Origin: Halomonas sp. SpR1
GTDB lineage: Bacteria > Pseudomonadota > Gammaproteobacteria > Pseudomonadales > Halomonadaceae
DNA length: 57,596 bases
Assembly: GCF_031010175.1 (NCBI RefSeq)
Contig: NZ_JAUAMB010000034.1
Coordinates: 1-57,596, forward strand
Direction of reading: 5' to 3'
Part shown: positions 50,573 through 57,596 of the stretch, in pieces
Layout of the letters: every line of letters starts with the position of its first letter
Position numbering within the stretch: the stretch's first letter is position 1
Notes under the pieces: model-generated
What the model was told of the DNA's origin: nothing
Databases searched by the model: none
Seen by the model: only the letters and a program-made list of their open reading frames with translations
Made by a program: the position numbers and the translations under genes

Positions 50573-50662
50573 GCCCGTTTTTACCCGCGGCGGCGGTTAG
50601 TCGTCGTTCATTTGGAATCACCAAACCTCTCTCCTCCTGCCTTGCCGCGAATAAAAACGGGC
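50573..50662. other. Large imperfect hairpin between ugpA and ugpE
   Basis: GCCCGTTTTTA (50573-50583) and TAAAAACGGGC (50652-50662) pair over 11 bp, and CGCGG (50586-50590) with CCGCG (50645-50649) extend it. The 55-bp interior may fold further. It lies in the transcribed gap of the ugp operon, where it could set mRNA stability or expression ratios. Confidence 0.7.
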
Positions 50663-50696
50663 TCCAGCGCGGCCGTGAGTGAAACCTCAACAGGCC

Positions 50697-51581
50697 CTAG
50701 TAGTTGACTCGGCGCTCAATAAAGCGGAACTGGATCATCGTTAATGCCACCACAATCACCATCAGAATCACCGATTGAGCCGCGGACGAGCCAAGGTTTA
50801 GCCCGACAAAGCCGTCGGCATATACTTTGTAAACCAGTATGTTAGTGGCCTGAGCGGGGCCGCCCGCGGTGGTGGCGTGAATAATCGCGAAGGTATCGAA
50901 CATGGCGTACACCACGTTAACCACCAGCAAGAAGAAGGTGGTCGGCGTGAGCAGCGGGAAAATAATCGTCCAGAAGCGCTTAGTCGGGCTGGCGCCGTCA
51001 ATGGAGGCGGCTTCAATCAGCGATTGCGGGATGGACTGTAAGCCTGCCAGGAAAAACAGGAAGTTATAGGAGATCTGCTTCCAGGCGGCGGCAAAAATCA
51101 CCAACAGCATGGCATCATTTCCCGAGTTACGGTGGTTCCACCGGTAACCCACCATCTCCAGCATGTAGGGCACAATGCCGATGGAAGGGTTGAAGATAAA
51201 CCACCACAAAACGCCTGCCAGCGCAGGCGCAATGGCGTAGGGCCAAACCAGTAGGGTGGTGTAGGTACTGCGTGAGCGAATCATCCGGTTGACGGTGCTG
51301 GCCAATAAAAGCGCCACCGTCATTGCCAGCAGTGTGGTACCGATCGCGAATACCGCCGTCACCGACAGGGAATTAACATAGCTGCCGTCGCGAAATAGGC
51401 GAACAAAGTTCTCGAAGCCTACAAAAGTCGTTTTAAGGCCAAAGGCATCTTCGCGCAACAGCGACTGATACAGAGCCTGGCCCGCAGGCCAGATAAAGAA
51501 AATCAGCGTCACAATCACCTGGGGCGCCAACAGCGCGTAGGGCAAAAAGCGACCAGGGTAGGTCATGCGTTTAGTTTGCAT
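50697..51581 (-). CDS. ugpA: sn-Glycerol-3-phosphate ABC transporter permease UgpA
   Basis: The 294-residue permease closely follows E. coli UgpA: LPYALLAPQVIVTLIFFIWPAGQALYQS, DAFGLKTTFVGFENF, PYAIAPALAGVLWWFIFNP, WKQISYNFLFFLAGLQSIPQSLIEAASIDGASPTKRF (EAA loop) and YKVYADGFVGLNLGSSAAQS. The ATG at 51581 gives the family N-terminus; a TTG at 51602 lies in the tail of an upstream hairpin and was rejected. Confidence 0.93.
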   Translation of the reverse strand: MQTKRMTYPGRFLPYALLAPQVIVTLIFFIWPAGQALYQSLLREDAFGLKTTFVGFENFVRLFRDGSYVNSLSVTAVFAIGTTLLAMTVALLLASTVNRMIRSRSTYTTLLVWPYAIAPALAGVLWWFIFNPSIGIVPYMLEMVGYRWNHRNSGNDAMLLVIFAAAWKQISYNFLFFLAGLQSIPQSLIEAASIDGASPTKRFWTIIFPLLTPTTFFLLVVNVVYAMFDTFAIIHATTAGGPAQATNILVYKVYADGFVGLNLGSSAAQSVILMVIVVALTMIQFRFIERRVNY

Positions 51582-51605
51582 GGGCAGCTCGCATCCAAAC
51601 AAAAT

Positions 51606-51633
51606 CGCCGCCTACCCAGCAGGGTAAGCGGCG
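51606..51633 (-). terminator. Attenuator-like hairpin between ugpB and ugpA
   Basis: On the minus strand CGCCGCTTACCC, a TGCT loop and GGGTAGGCGGCG (12 bp, one G-T pair) are followed by ATTTTGTTTGG. It begins 14 bp after the ugpB stop. Partial termination here would keep the binding protein more abundant than the permeases. Confidence 0.7.
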
Positions 51634-51647
51634 AAGTGAGTGCTTAT

Positions 51648-52973
51648 TTACTGGTTGGCAGCTTCAAAGTCACGGAGCAGATCATTGCTGCGTGCTACTG
51701 CGTCGTCCGCCGCTTCCTGGCCGGATTTATCGCCGGTCATCACCGCTTCCATTTCTTCAGAGATGATGTCGCGAATCTGGACAAAGTTACCAAAGCGTAG
51801 GCCCTTAGAGTTTTCGGTTGGCTCGTTAAGCGTCATCTGCTTCAACGAGATATCCGCACCGGGGTTCTCTTCGTAGTAGCCCTGCTCTTTGCTCAAATCC
51901 CAAGCGGCTTGAGTGATGGGCAAGTAGCCGGTTTGCTGATGCCACTGCGCCTGTACTTCGGGCTGGGAGAGGTACTCAAAGAAGGCGGCAACGGCTTCAT
52001 ACTCATCGTCGCTATGGCCTTGCAATGCCCACAGGGTGGCGCCGCCGATAATCGAGTTTTGTGGTGCGCCTTCTACGTCGTCGTAGTAGGGCTGCATGCC
52101 AAAGCCGACTTCAAATTCTGAATTGGCGGCGACGTCCGCACGTGAAGCAGAAGAGCCGAAGAAAATCGCGCAGTCCTGGGAGTAGAACAGCGGCTCTGAG
52201 TCGGGGCCAGAACCGGGGCCACCCCATTTAAAGACACCTTCTTCCTGCCAGTCGTGAAGGTTGTCCCAATGGCGAGCGACCAGCTCATTGTTGAAGGTCA
52301 GCTCGGTTTCCATGCCGCCAAAACCGTTTTCCAGCGTACCTAACGGCTCGTTATGCCAAGCGGAGAAGTTTTCCAGCATTACCCAGCTAGGCCAGGAGGT
52401 GGTAAAGCCACAGCTGGCTGCCCCAGAGTCGACGATTTGGCGCGAAAAATCGGCCACTTCTTCCCAGGTTTGTGGGGGCTGCTCGGGATCCAGGCCTGCT
52501 TCCTCAAACATGTCCCGGTTGTAGTACATAATCGGCGTGGAGGAGTTGAACGGGAACGACAGCATATTGCCGTTGGTGTCGGTGTAGTAACCGACAACGG
52601 CGGGCAGGAAGGCATCGTTATCGAAAGCGCGGCCGTGCTCTTCCATCAGCTCGTACACCGGGTAGATGGCGCCTTTGGCGTTCATCATGGTGCCCGTGCC
52701 GACCTCAAATACCTGCAGGATATGCGGCTGCTCATTGGCACGGAAGGCGGCGATCGCGCCCGTCATCGTTTCGGTATAGGTGCCGCGGTAGCTGGAGGTA
52801 ACGTGGTAATCATCCTGAGACTCGTTAAAGTCCTGGGTCATTTTTTCGAGAATTTCGCCCAGCTGGCCGCCCATGGCGTGCCACCAGTTAATCTCTGTTG
52901 CCGCCTGAGCAGACAGGCTGAGGCTGGCCGTCGCCACCCCTACGGCAAGCGCGTGCAGTGTAAAACGAGACAT
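51648..52973 (-). CDS. ugpB: sn-Glycerol-3-phosphate ABC transporter substrate-binding protein UgpB
   Basis: Periplasmic binding protein of 441 residues. A signal peptide (about 1-24, ending AQA-A) is followed by TEINWWHAMGGQLGEILEKM, the UgpB-type start where WHAM helps bind glycerol phosphate. Further features are YRGTYTETMTGAIAAFRA and FNSSTPIMYYNRDMF. It heads the operon ugpB-ugpA-ugpE-ugpC, and a Pho-box-like element lies upstream. Confidence 0.93.
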   Translation of the reverse strand: MSRFTLHALAVGVATASLSLSAQAATEINWWHAMGGQLGEILEKMTQDFNESQDDYHVTSSYRGTYTETMTGAIAAFRANEQPHILQVFEVGTGTMMNAKGAIYPVYELMEEHGRAFDNDAFLPAVVGYYTDTNGNMLSFPFNSSTPIMYYNRDMFEEAGLDPEQPPQTWEEVADFSRQIVDSGAASCGFTTSWPSWVMLENFSAWHNEPLGTLENGFGGMETELTFNNELVARHWDNLHDWQEEGVFKWGGPGSGPDSEPLFYSQDCAIFFGSSASRADVAANSEFEVGFGMQPYYDDVEGAPQNSIIGGATLWALQGHSDDEYEAVAAFFEYLSQPEVQAQWHQQTGYLPITQAAWDLSKEQGYYEENPGADISLKQMTLNEPTENSKGLRFGNFVQIRDIISEEMEAVMTGDKSGQEAADDAVARSNDLLRDFEAANQ

Positions 52974-53070
52974 AACGACTCCTTGTGGGCCTGAACTTAA
53001 TCAGGCGTGCAATGCGTTTGTTAAGATTTTTTGGATGCACTGAACAGTAAGAAGTGTAGATGACGTTTTA

Positions 53071-53099
53071 GTGAATGCACGATGAACCTGCCGTGACAG
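53071..53099 (-). promoter_or_regulatory. Pho-box-like element upstream of ugpB
   Basis: On the minus strand CTGTCAC (53099-53093), GGTTCAT (53088-53082) and CATTCAC (53077-53071) repeat with 4-bp spacers, so TCA recurs every 11 bp as in PhoB boxes (CTGTCAT). The first unit is strong and the other two are weak. TACACT about 12 bp further on could be a -10. Confidence 0.5.
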
Positions 53100-53204
53100 T
53101 CAACATTACGCTGCCAGCAGGTCTGCTGAGTAGGAAAAGACAGAGGGCGGTGATAGGGTGATATAAGGTAGGGTGATACAAAGAATCCAACTAACGAGAA
53201 TAGC

Positions 53205-54371
53205 ATGACTGACGTGACCACTTTGCTGACGAAACTGGTGTCATTCGATACCACTTCCAGCGAATCCAATTTGGCGCTGATTGAGTATGTGGAAGGCTAT
53301 TTGGCCGAGTATGGCGTTAGCGCCGAGCGGGTGATGAGCCCCTGCGGTACCAAAGCCAACCTGATCGCAAGAATTGGCCCAGCGGCGCCGGGCGGTGTGA
53401 TGCTTTCCGGGCATACCGATGTGGTGCCGGTGGCGGGGCAGCCGTGGTCGAGCGATCCGTTCACTCTGCGCGATGGCGGTGATGGGCGCCTGTATGGGCG
53501 CGGCACCTGCGATATGAAAGGCTTTATCGCCTGCGTATTGTCGATGGTGCCCACTTGGACGAAAGCGCCGTTGCAGCAGCCGATTTATCTGGGGTTCTCT
53601 TATGACGAAGAGATCGGCTGCGTGGGTGCGCCAAGCCTCATTAAGCGCTTCTACGAGCACTACTCCACTACGGCTCACGTTATTGTCGGCGAGCCGACCA
53701 GCATGCAGCCAGTAGTGGCGCAAAAAGGGGCGACCAACTTGCGCACCACGGTGGTAGGCCGAGAGGCGCACAGCAGCCAGGTCAACCAGGGCACTTCGGC
53801 CATTCATGTGGCCGCGCGCTTGGTCACCTTTATTGAAGACACCATGGCGGCGTTGGTGGAAGAAGGTCGTGTCGATGAGGCCTTTAACGTGCCTCACACC
53901 AGCCTGCACGTTGGTAAAATCAAAGGCGGTACGGCGATCAATATTATGGCCAGGGAGTGCCAGTTCGAGTGGGAGATCCGCCATCTGCCGACCGATACTT
54001 TTGATGAGATTTACGCGCGGTTTGAGGCCTATTGCGCCCAGCTAAGCGCTGAGCTACAGGCCAAAGGCAAGCAGGTGGAAATCACCACCGAGCCGCTTAA
54101 TGTAACGGTACCGGGACTGGCCGACCGTGATAATGACCATGTGCTTCGCCTGGCTAAAGATCACTTGCCCACCCCCTGCTGCAACCACGCGGTGGCTTAC
54201 GCTACGGAGGCGGGGCAGTTCCAGGGCCAAGGCCTGCAAACCATCATTCTCGGCCCTGGCAGCATTGCCCAGGCGCACCAGCCCGATGAGTATATCGATA
54301 TTGAACAGCTTGAAGCGTGCGAGGCGTTTCTAGCTAAGATGGGTAGTGCACTGGATAAGCCATGGCACTAA
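53205..54371 (+). CDS. argE: Acetylornithine deacetylase
   Basis: Removes acetate from N-acetylornithine in arginine synthesis. The M20-family protein (388 residues) has the metal motifs GHTDVVP (near residue 69), GTCDMKG and the catalytic Glu pair DEEIGC (about 137-141), a dimerisation lid (REAHSSQVNQGTSAI) and a final LGPGSIAQAHQPDEYI (His ligand). It differs from the DapE and carboxypeptidase G2 relatives and fits ArgE. The promoter region is shared with the divergent ugp operon. Confidence 0.9.
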   Translation: MTDVTTLLTKLVSFDTTSSESNLALIEYVEGYLAEYGVSAERVMSPCGTKANLIARIGPAAPGGVMLSGHTDVVPVAGQPWSSDPFTLRDGGDGRLYGRGTCDMKGFIACVLSMVPTWTKAPLQQPIYLGFSYDEEIGCVGAPSLIKRFYEHYSTTAHVIVGEPTSMQPVVAQKGATNLRTTVVGREAHSSQVNQGTSAIHVAARLVTFIEDTMAALVEEGRVDEAFNVPHTSLHVGKIKGGTAINIMARECQFEWEIRHLPTDTFDEIYARFEAYCAQLSAELQAKGKQVEITTEPLNVTVPGLADRDNDHVLRLAKDHLPTPCCNHAVAYATEAGQFQGQGLQTIILGPGSIAQAHQPDEYIDIEQLEACEAFLAKMGSALDKPWH

Positions 54372-54384
54372 CCAGCCATGGCTT
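54357..54384 (+). terminator. Hairpin over the argE stop codon
   Basis: AAGCCATGGC (54357-54366) and GCCATGGCTT (54375-54384) pair over 10 bp around an 8-nt loop containing the stop codon TAA. Only a short T-containing tail (ATTGTTGG) follows, so termination efficiency is doubtful. Confidence 0.45.
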
Positions 54385-54406
54385 ATTGTTGGGTTGTCTA
54401 CAACAC

Positions 54407-55921
54407 CTAAATGGCATGCTGAGATTTCTGTCTTTTCCAGCGCACAATTAGTGGTGATACCAATGCCAACAGGATCAAACCCATAATGAGCAGTGAGAAT
54501 GGCCGGTCAAAATAGTATCCCAGCATATTGCCTTTGGACATGACCAGTGACTGGCGGAACCCAATCTCAGCCATAGCACCGAGTATCATGGCAAGCACGA
54601 TGGCGGCTGTCGGAAAGTCGGTCTTTCTCATCAGGTAGCCCAGCAGTCCAAACGCCGCCATGACGTAAACATCAAACATACTATTGTTGATGGTGAAGGA
54701 ACCGACCACTGATAGAACCACAATGATCGGTGCGAGAATGGCAAAAGGAACGGTAGCCACTTTTACAACCTGCTTTGCCAACGCCAAGCCCACGACGCCC
54801 ATCAATATATTAGCCAAAAGCAGTCCTACGATAATGGCATAGACAATATGGGCGTTGGCGGTGAATAGTTCGTGTCCAGGCTGCAAACCATGAATATACA
54901 GGCCTCCTAGCATAACTGCCGTTGCGGCACTGCCGGGAATCCCCAGTGTCAGCAGTGGAATCATGGCACCACCCGTCACGGCATTATTAGCTGTTTCGGC
55001 TGCAGCCAGTCCTTCAATGTCGCCTTTGCCAAAGCTAACGGGATTTTTGGCGTTACGTTTGGCCTCATTGTAGGCCACCCACGATGCGACATCGCCCCCT
55101 GCCCCTGGTAATGCTCCCACCACCACACCGATGATCGAGGAGCGAGAAATAGTGCGTCGAAGTTTTCGCCACTCTTCTCGGCTGGGAAAGAGATTGCCAC
55201 TCAACGTTGGTGTTTGAGAGGTAAGGTTGTTGGCTCCATGGAGCTTTTCTGCCTGAATCATGACCTGAGAAATAGAAAAGAGGCCAATCATAGCGGGAAT
55301 CAGAGAGATGCCACTCTCTAGCTCTGCAACACCAAAGGTGAAGCGCGGATAGGCTGTCATGACATCAACGCCGACCAAGCTGATTAGCAGACCCAACAGC
55401 CCAGCCGAGAGCCCTTTGGCCATTGCTCCACTGGACAGGCTGCCAATAATGGTTAGGCCAAATATTGCAATGAGGAAGTATTCGGGGGCGCTAAAGCGTA
55501 ATGAGATTTGTGCTAAAGGAGGCGCGAGCAGTAGCAATGCCACCACGCTCACTAAGCCGCCAATCACTGAACAGAGCGTGGATGTTCCCAGCGCTTTAAG
55601 CCCTTCGCCACGCAGCGTCATCTGATAACCATCGATTGCAGTCGCTGCCGATGCGGGTGTGCCTGGTGTATGAATTAAGATAGCCGTAATGGAGCCCCCA
55701 TACACAGCAGAAGCATAGATGGCGGCAAGCAATACCAGCGCCGCCACAGGCTGCATACCAAACGTCACCGGAATCAATAATGCAATGCCCATGGTGGCGC
55801 TTAACCCTGGTAAAGCGCCAAGAAAAATTCCTCCCAGTACACCAACGACTAGCATGAGCAGCACATCAGGAGAAGCAAGCTGGGCCAGCACTGACAATAG
55901 CAGGGTCGTATCAATAGCCAT
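54407..55921 (-). CDS. tctA: Tripartite tricarboxylate transporter, large membrane subunit TctA
   Basis: The 504-residue protein has about 12 membrane helices. The family hallmarks are GVLGGIFLGALPGLSATMGIALLIPVTFGM near residue 30, YGGSITAILIHTPGTPASAATAIDGY near 80, and a second GGDVASW/GGAMIPLLTLGIPGSAATAVMLGG half. It imports dicarboxylic or tricarboxylic acids with the binding protein TctC and small subunit TctB. It is the last gene of tctC-tctB-tctA, with AAAGGAG before its ATG. Confidence 0.92.
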   Translation of the reverse strand: MAIDTTLLLSVLAQLASPDVLLMLVVGVLGGIFLGALPGLSATMGIALLIPVTFGMQPVAALVLLAAIYASAVYGGSITAILIHTPGTPASAATAIDGYQMTLRGEGLKALGTSTLCSVIGGLVSVVALLLLAPPLAQISLRFSAPEYFLIAIFGLTIIGSLSSGAMAKGLSAGLLGLLISLVGVDVMTAYPRFTFGVAELESGISLIPAMIGLFSISQVMIQAEKLHGANNLTSQTPTLSGNLFPSREEWRKLRRTISRSSIIGVVVGALPGAGGDVASWVAYNEAKRNAKNPVSFGKGDIEGLAAAETANNAVTGGAMIPLLTLGIPGSAATAVMLGGLYIHGLQPGHELFTANAHIVYAIIVGLLLANILMGVVGLALAKQVVKVATVPFAILAPIIVVLSVVGSFTINNSMFDVYVMAAFGLLGYLMRKTDFPTAAIVLAMILGAMAEIGFRQSLVMSKGNMLGYYFDRPFSLLIMGLILLALVSPLIVRWKRQKSQHAI

Positions 55922-55933
55922 GATGACTCTCCT

Positions 55934-56383
55934 TTATATAAATAGCCCGGTAGGAAGCGATATGCGTAGCTGCCAAACAAAAAGTAAATAGACAAAGGTG
56001 TTCATAAGGATGACCACCAAAAGCGCTTGAATATAAGACTTCACGCCAAAATAAAACATGAAAAAAATGGCGGCGAGAGAGCTGGCAGTAAAAAATCCAA
56101 GAAGGTTGATTAATGCTAAATAAACGCAAAGAGCGATAAAAGTAACGGCTGGGCCGCGGGCATGTTTAAAAATAGGTATATTTTTTAATCTCTCCTTTTT
56201 GGCTGACAGTGTCTTAGATACACCTGTCCAAATAATCAACAGCGAAAAAAGAGCTAAAATAGAAAGTATAAGTTTGGGGAATACTGCGGGATCAGCAGGT
56301 ATCTGCGCGGAGAGACTATAAAATACTATCGAGAAAAGCAGTATCGCTAACCCGATAACTACATCTATATGTAGTGTTTTCAT
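55934..56383 (-). CDS. tctB: Tripartite tricarboxylate transporter, small membrane subunit TctB
   Basis: A 149-residue protein with four membrane helices. TctB proteins are poorly conserved, and the assignment rests on position between tctC and tctA, length and topology. The N-terminus shows IDVVIGLAILLFSIVFYSLSAQIPADPAVFPKLILSILALFSLLII, where the A-X-X-FP pattern is common in this family. The tctA start follows 12 bp after its stop. Confidence 0.8.
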   Translation of the reverse strand: MKTLHIDVVIGLAILLFSIVFYSLSAQIPADPAVFPKLILSILALFSLLIIWTGVSKTLSAKKERLKNIPIFKHARGPAVTFIALCVYLALINLLGFFTASSLAAIFFMFYFGVKSYIQALLVVILMNTFVYLLFVWQLRISLPTGLFI

Positions 56384-56464
56384 AAATCACCTATTTATTA
56401 TTGTATAAAGTAGCTGAAACATGATGTTGGCCGTGATGATTGGCAGCATCACGACCAGTGGGGT

Positions 56465-57430
56465 TTACCAGCCAAGCAAGCCTTCAAGGGAGCGAACGCC
56501 CTCTTCTTCCTCTTCTAGCATTTCTCGATAGGCATCACCTGTACGGATATCAACCATCAGGCCCATTTCTTCCATTTTGGCTAAATGCTCTGGATCCTGC
56601 ATACCCTTAACGAACGCTGCCTGTAACTGTTCTAGTTGTGCTGGGTCAGTCCCCTTAGGCGCCGCTATGCCACGCGCCGACCAAGAAATCACGCCTGAAT
56701 AACCCAACTCATCCAGGGTGGGAACGTCTGGAATAAACGCCGAACGTTCTGGTGCCATTATCGCAATGATGTTTAGGTCACCGCTACGATGCGCCATGTT
56801 GGTATCACCTACATTTGAGAAGTTGACATCCACGTGCCCACCCTGCATGGCTGCGCGCTGTTCCGCCGTACCTGTGGTATGTACGGGTACAAACTGTGTG
56901 TCGTAATGATGGTTCATCTTCAGCATGGCAATATGATCATCACCATTTGCCCCGGTGGTTGACGCTGTCAACATGTTTGACTGAGCATAGTTAACCAGCT
57001 CTTCTATATTGCTATAGCGAGTCTCATCTTTATTGATCGAGATAACGCCGTAGTCTGTAACGTGGTTGGCAATGAGTTCAAAGTTATCAAGATCAACGTT
57101 TCGGCTATATTGAGGATCCAGATACCCAGTAATTAAGTTAGGTGTATTAATGTACCCCAGGGTATATCCGTCATTAGACGAGTTGAGTAGTTGTGTCCAG
57201 CCTACCCAGCCACCGCCGCCCGGCCGATTGAGAATGTTGAGTGGTACGCCGAGTTCACGCTCTACTGCCGGAAACAGTATCCGCGCACCAACATCCGTAT
57301 TGCCACCAGCGCCAAAGGCAATAAGGGTGGAAATGGGTCTTTCTGGATAACTATCCCCAGCGGCAGAGGATGCGAACATTATGGGGAGTGAAAGGCAGGA
57401 GAGAATGCTAATTGCTGTTATAGTTTTCAT
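56465..57430 (-). CDS. tctC: Tripartite tricarboxylate transporter substrate-binding protein TctC (BugT-like)
   Basis: A 321-residue periplasmic binding protein with a signal peptide (about 1-25, ending AAG-D). The mature start YPERPISTLIAFGAGGNTDVGARIL corresponds to the first loop of Bug/TctC proteins, and LNRPGGGGWVGWTQLL and NVGDTNMAH follow. The ATG at 57430 has AGAGGT upstream; an earlier in-frame start at 57481 would run into the IS30 transposase end. The C-terminus is acidic (EMLEEEEEG). The substrate is unknown. Confidence 0.9.
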   Translation of the reverse strand: MKTITAISILSCLSLPIMFASSAAGDSYPERPISTLIAFGAGGNTDVGARILFPAVERELGVPLNILNRPGGGGWVGWTQLLNSSNDGYTLGYINTPNLITGYLDPQYSRNVDLDNFELIANHVTDYGVISINKDETRYSNIEELVNYAQSNMLTASTTGANGDDHIAMLKMNHHYDTQFVPVHTTGTAEQRAAMQGGHVDVNFSNVGDTNMAHRSGDLNIIAIMAPERSAFIPDVPTLDELGYSGVISWSARGIAAPKGTDPAQLEQLQAAFVKGMQDPEHLAKMEEMGLMVDIRTGDAYREMLEEEEEGVRSLEGLLGW

Positions 57431-57477
57431 TTTTAACCTCTTTAGTGTTATCTGTCGTGCTGGTTTGTAGCCTGAAT

Positions 57478-57596
57478 TCAAACATTAAGCGCAGCACCTG
57501 CGGTTTTCAGCGCCCCTGAATACTCTCCCAGGAACACTTGTGCCGGTGTCCGATACCCCAAGCGTTTTCTGGGGCGGTTGTTCAACTTGGCAACGA
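57478..57596 (-). mobile_element. IS30-family transposase, C-terminal fragment, cut by window edge
   Basis: The last 38 codons read VAKLNNRPRKRLGYRTPAQVF and then LGEYSGALKTAGAALNV plus stop, the typical IS30 transposase ending (LNNRPRKxLGYxTPxEV). The gene continues beyond the window. The 47 bp between its stop and the tctC start should hold the IS end; the inverted repeat cannot be defined with only one end visible. Confidence 0.85.

Noticed and set aside
57431..57481. Longer tctC start at 57481
   Set aside because: It would overlap the IS30 transposase end and displace the signal peptide; the ATG at 57430 has a good RBS.

Overview
The window looks like a piece of a gammaproteobacterial chromosome, most likely Halomonas/Vreelandella (Halomonadaceae). 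The basis is moderately high G+C, the glnA-glnL-glnG arrangement, TrhP, GloA and UgpBAEC proteins close to enterobacterial or pseudomonad ones, and small families (DUF6164, DUF6435, a DUF6482-like protein) typical of Halomonas and relatives. The taxonomic call is an inference from protein resemblance, not from a marker gene.

Layout. 1-125 is the 3' end of a group II intron, cut by the window edge. 326-15009 is mostly housekeeping: a D,D-carboxypeptidase with SPOR domain, a DMT transporter, the tRNA hydroxylase TrhP, a DODA-type dioxygenase, thiM-thiE under a TPP riboswitch, glyoxalase I, a divergent ampC/ampR pair, and a zinc ABC transporter operon headed by an unlisted 49-residue His/membrane protein behind a Zur-type operator. 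15168-27974 is a complete type I-E CRISPR-Cas locus: cas3-cas8e-cas11-cas7e-cas5e-cas6e-cas1e-cas2e, an AT-rich leader, and 62 repeats with 61 spacers. It is followed by a 136-bp tandem repeat of unknown nature. 28.6-38.1 kb carries an esterase, an acyltransferase, glnA with a sigma-54 promoter and NtrC sites, glnLG, a broken chaN, a DUF6435 gene, a YqiA-like hydrolase and an entericidin-like lipoprotein. 38.47-38.64 kb has no gene but holds GGA-loop hairpins ending in an intrinsic terminator. This looks like an unannotated CsrB/Rsm-type regulatory RNA and is the most interesting item found. 38.8-48.5 kb carries a small membrane protein, a GltS-like symporter, a glycosyltransferase/PAP2 pair, a porin, a 5'-nucleotidase, and an ECF42-type sigma factor with its DGPF/YciI partners. 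48.6-57.4 kb carries the glycerol-3-phosphate importer ugpBAEC behind a Pho-box-like element, argE, and a tripartite tricarboxylate transporter tctCBA. The right edge is the 3' end of an IS30-family transposase lying directly against tctC.

How the parts work together. Nitrogen control is self-contained: NtrC sites and a -24/-12 element precede glnA, and a perfect NtrC palindrome precedes glnL. Phosphate-responsive uptake is suggested for ugp, zinc-responsive uptake for the zinc ABC operon, and thiamine feedback for thiME. The CRISPR array has nearly invariant repeats, decay only at the leader-distal end, and a full adaptation and interference gene set, so it looks functional. Mobile elements sit at both window edges.
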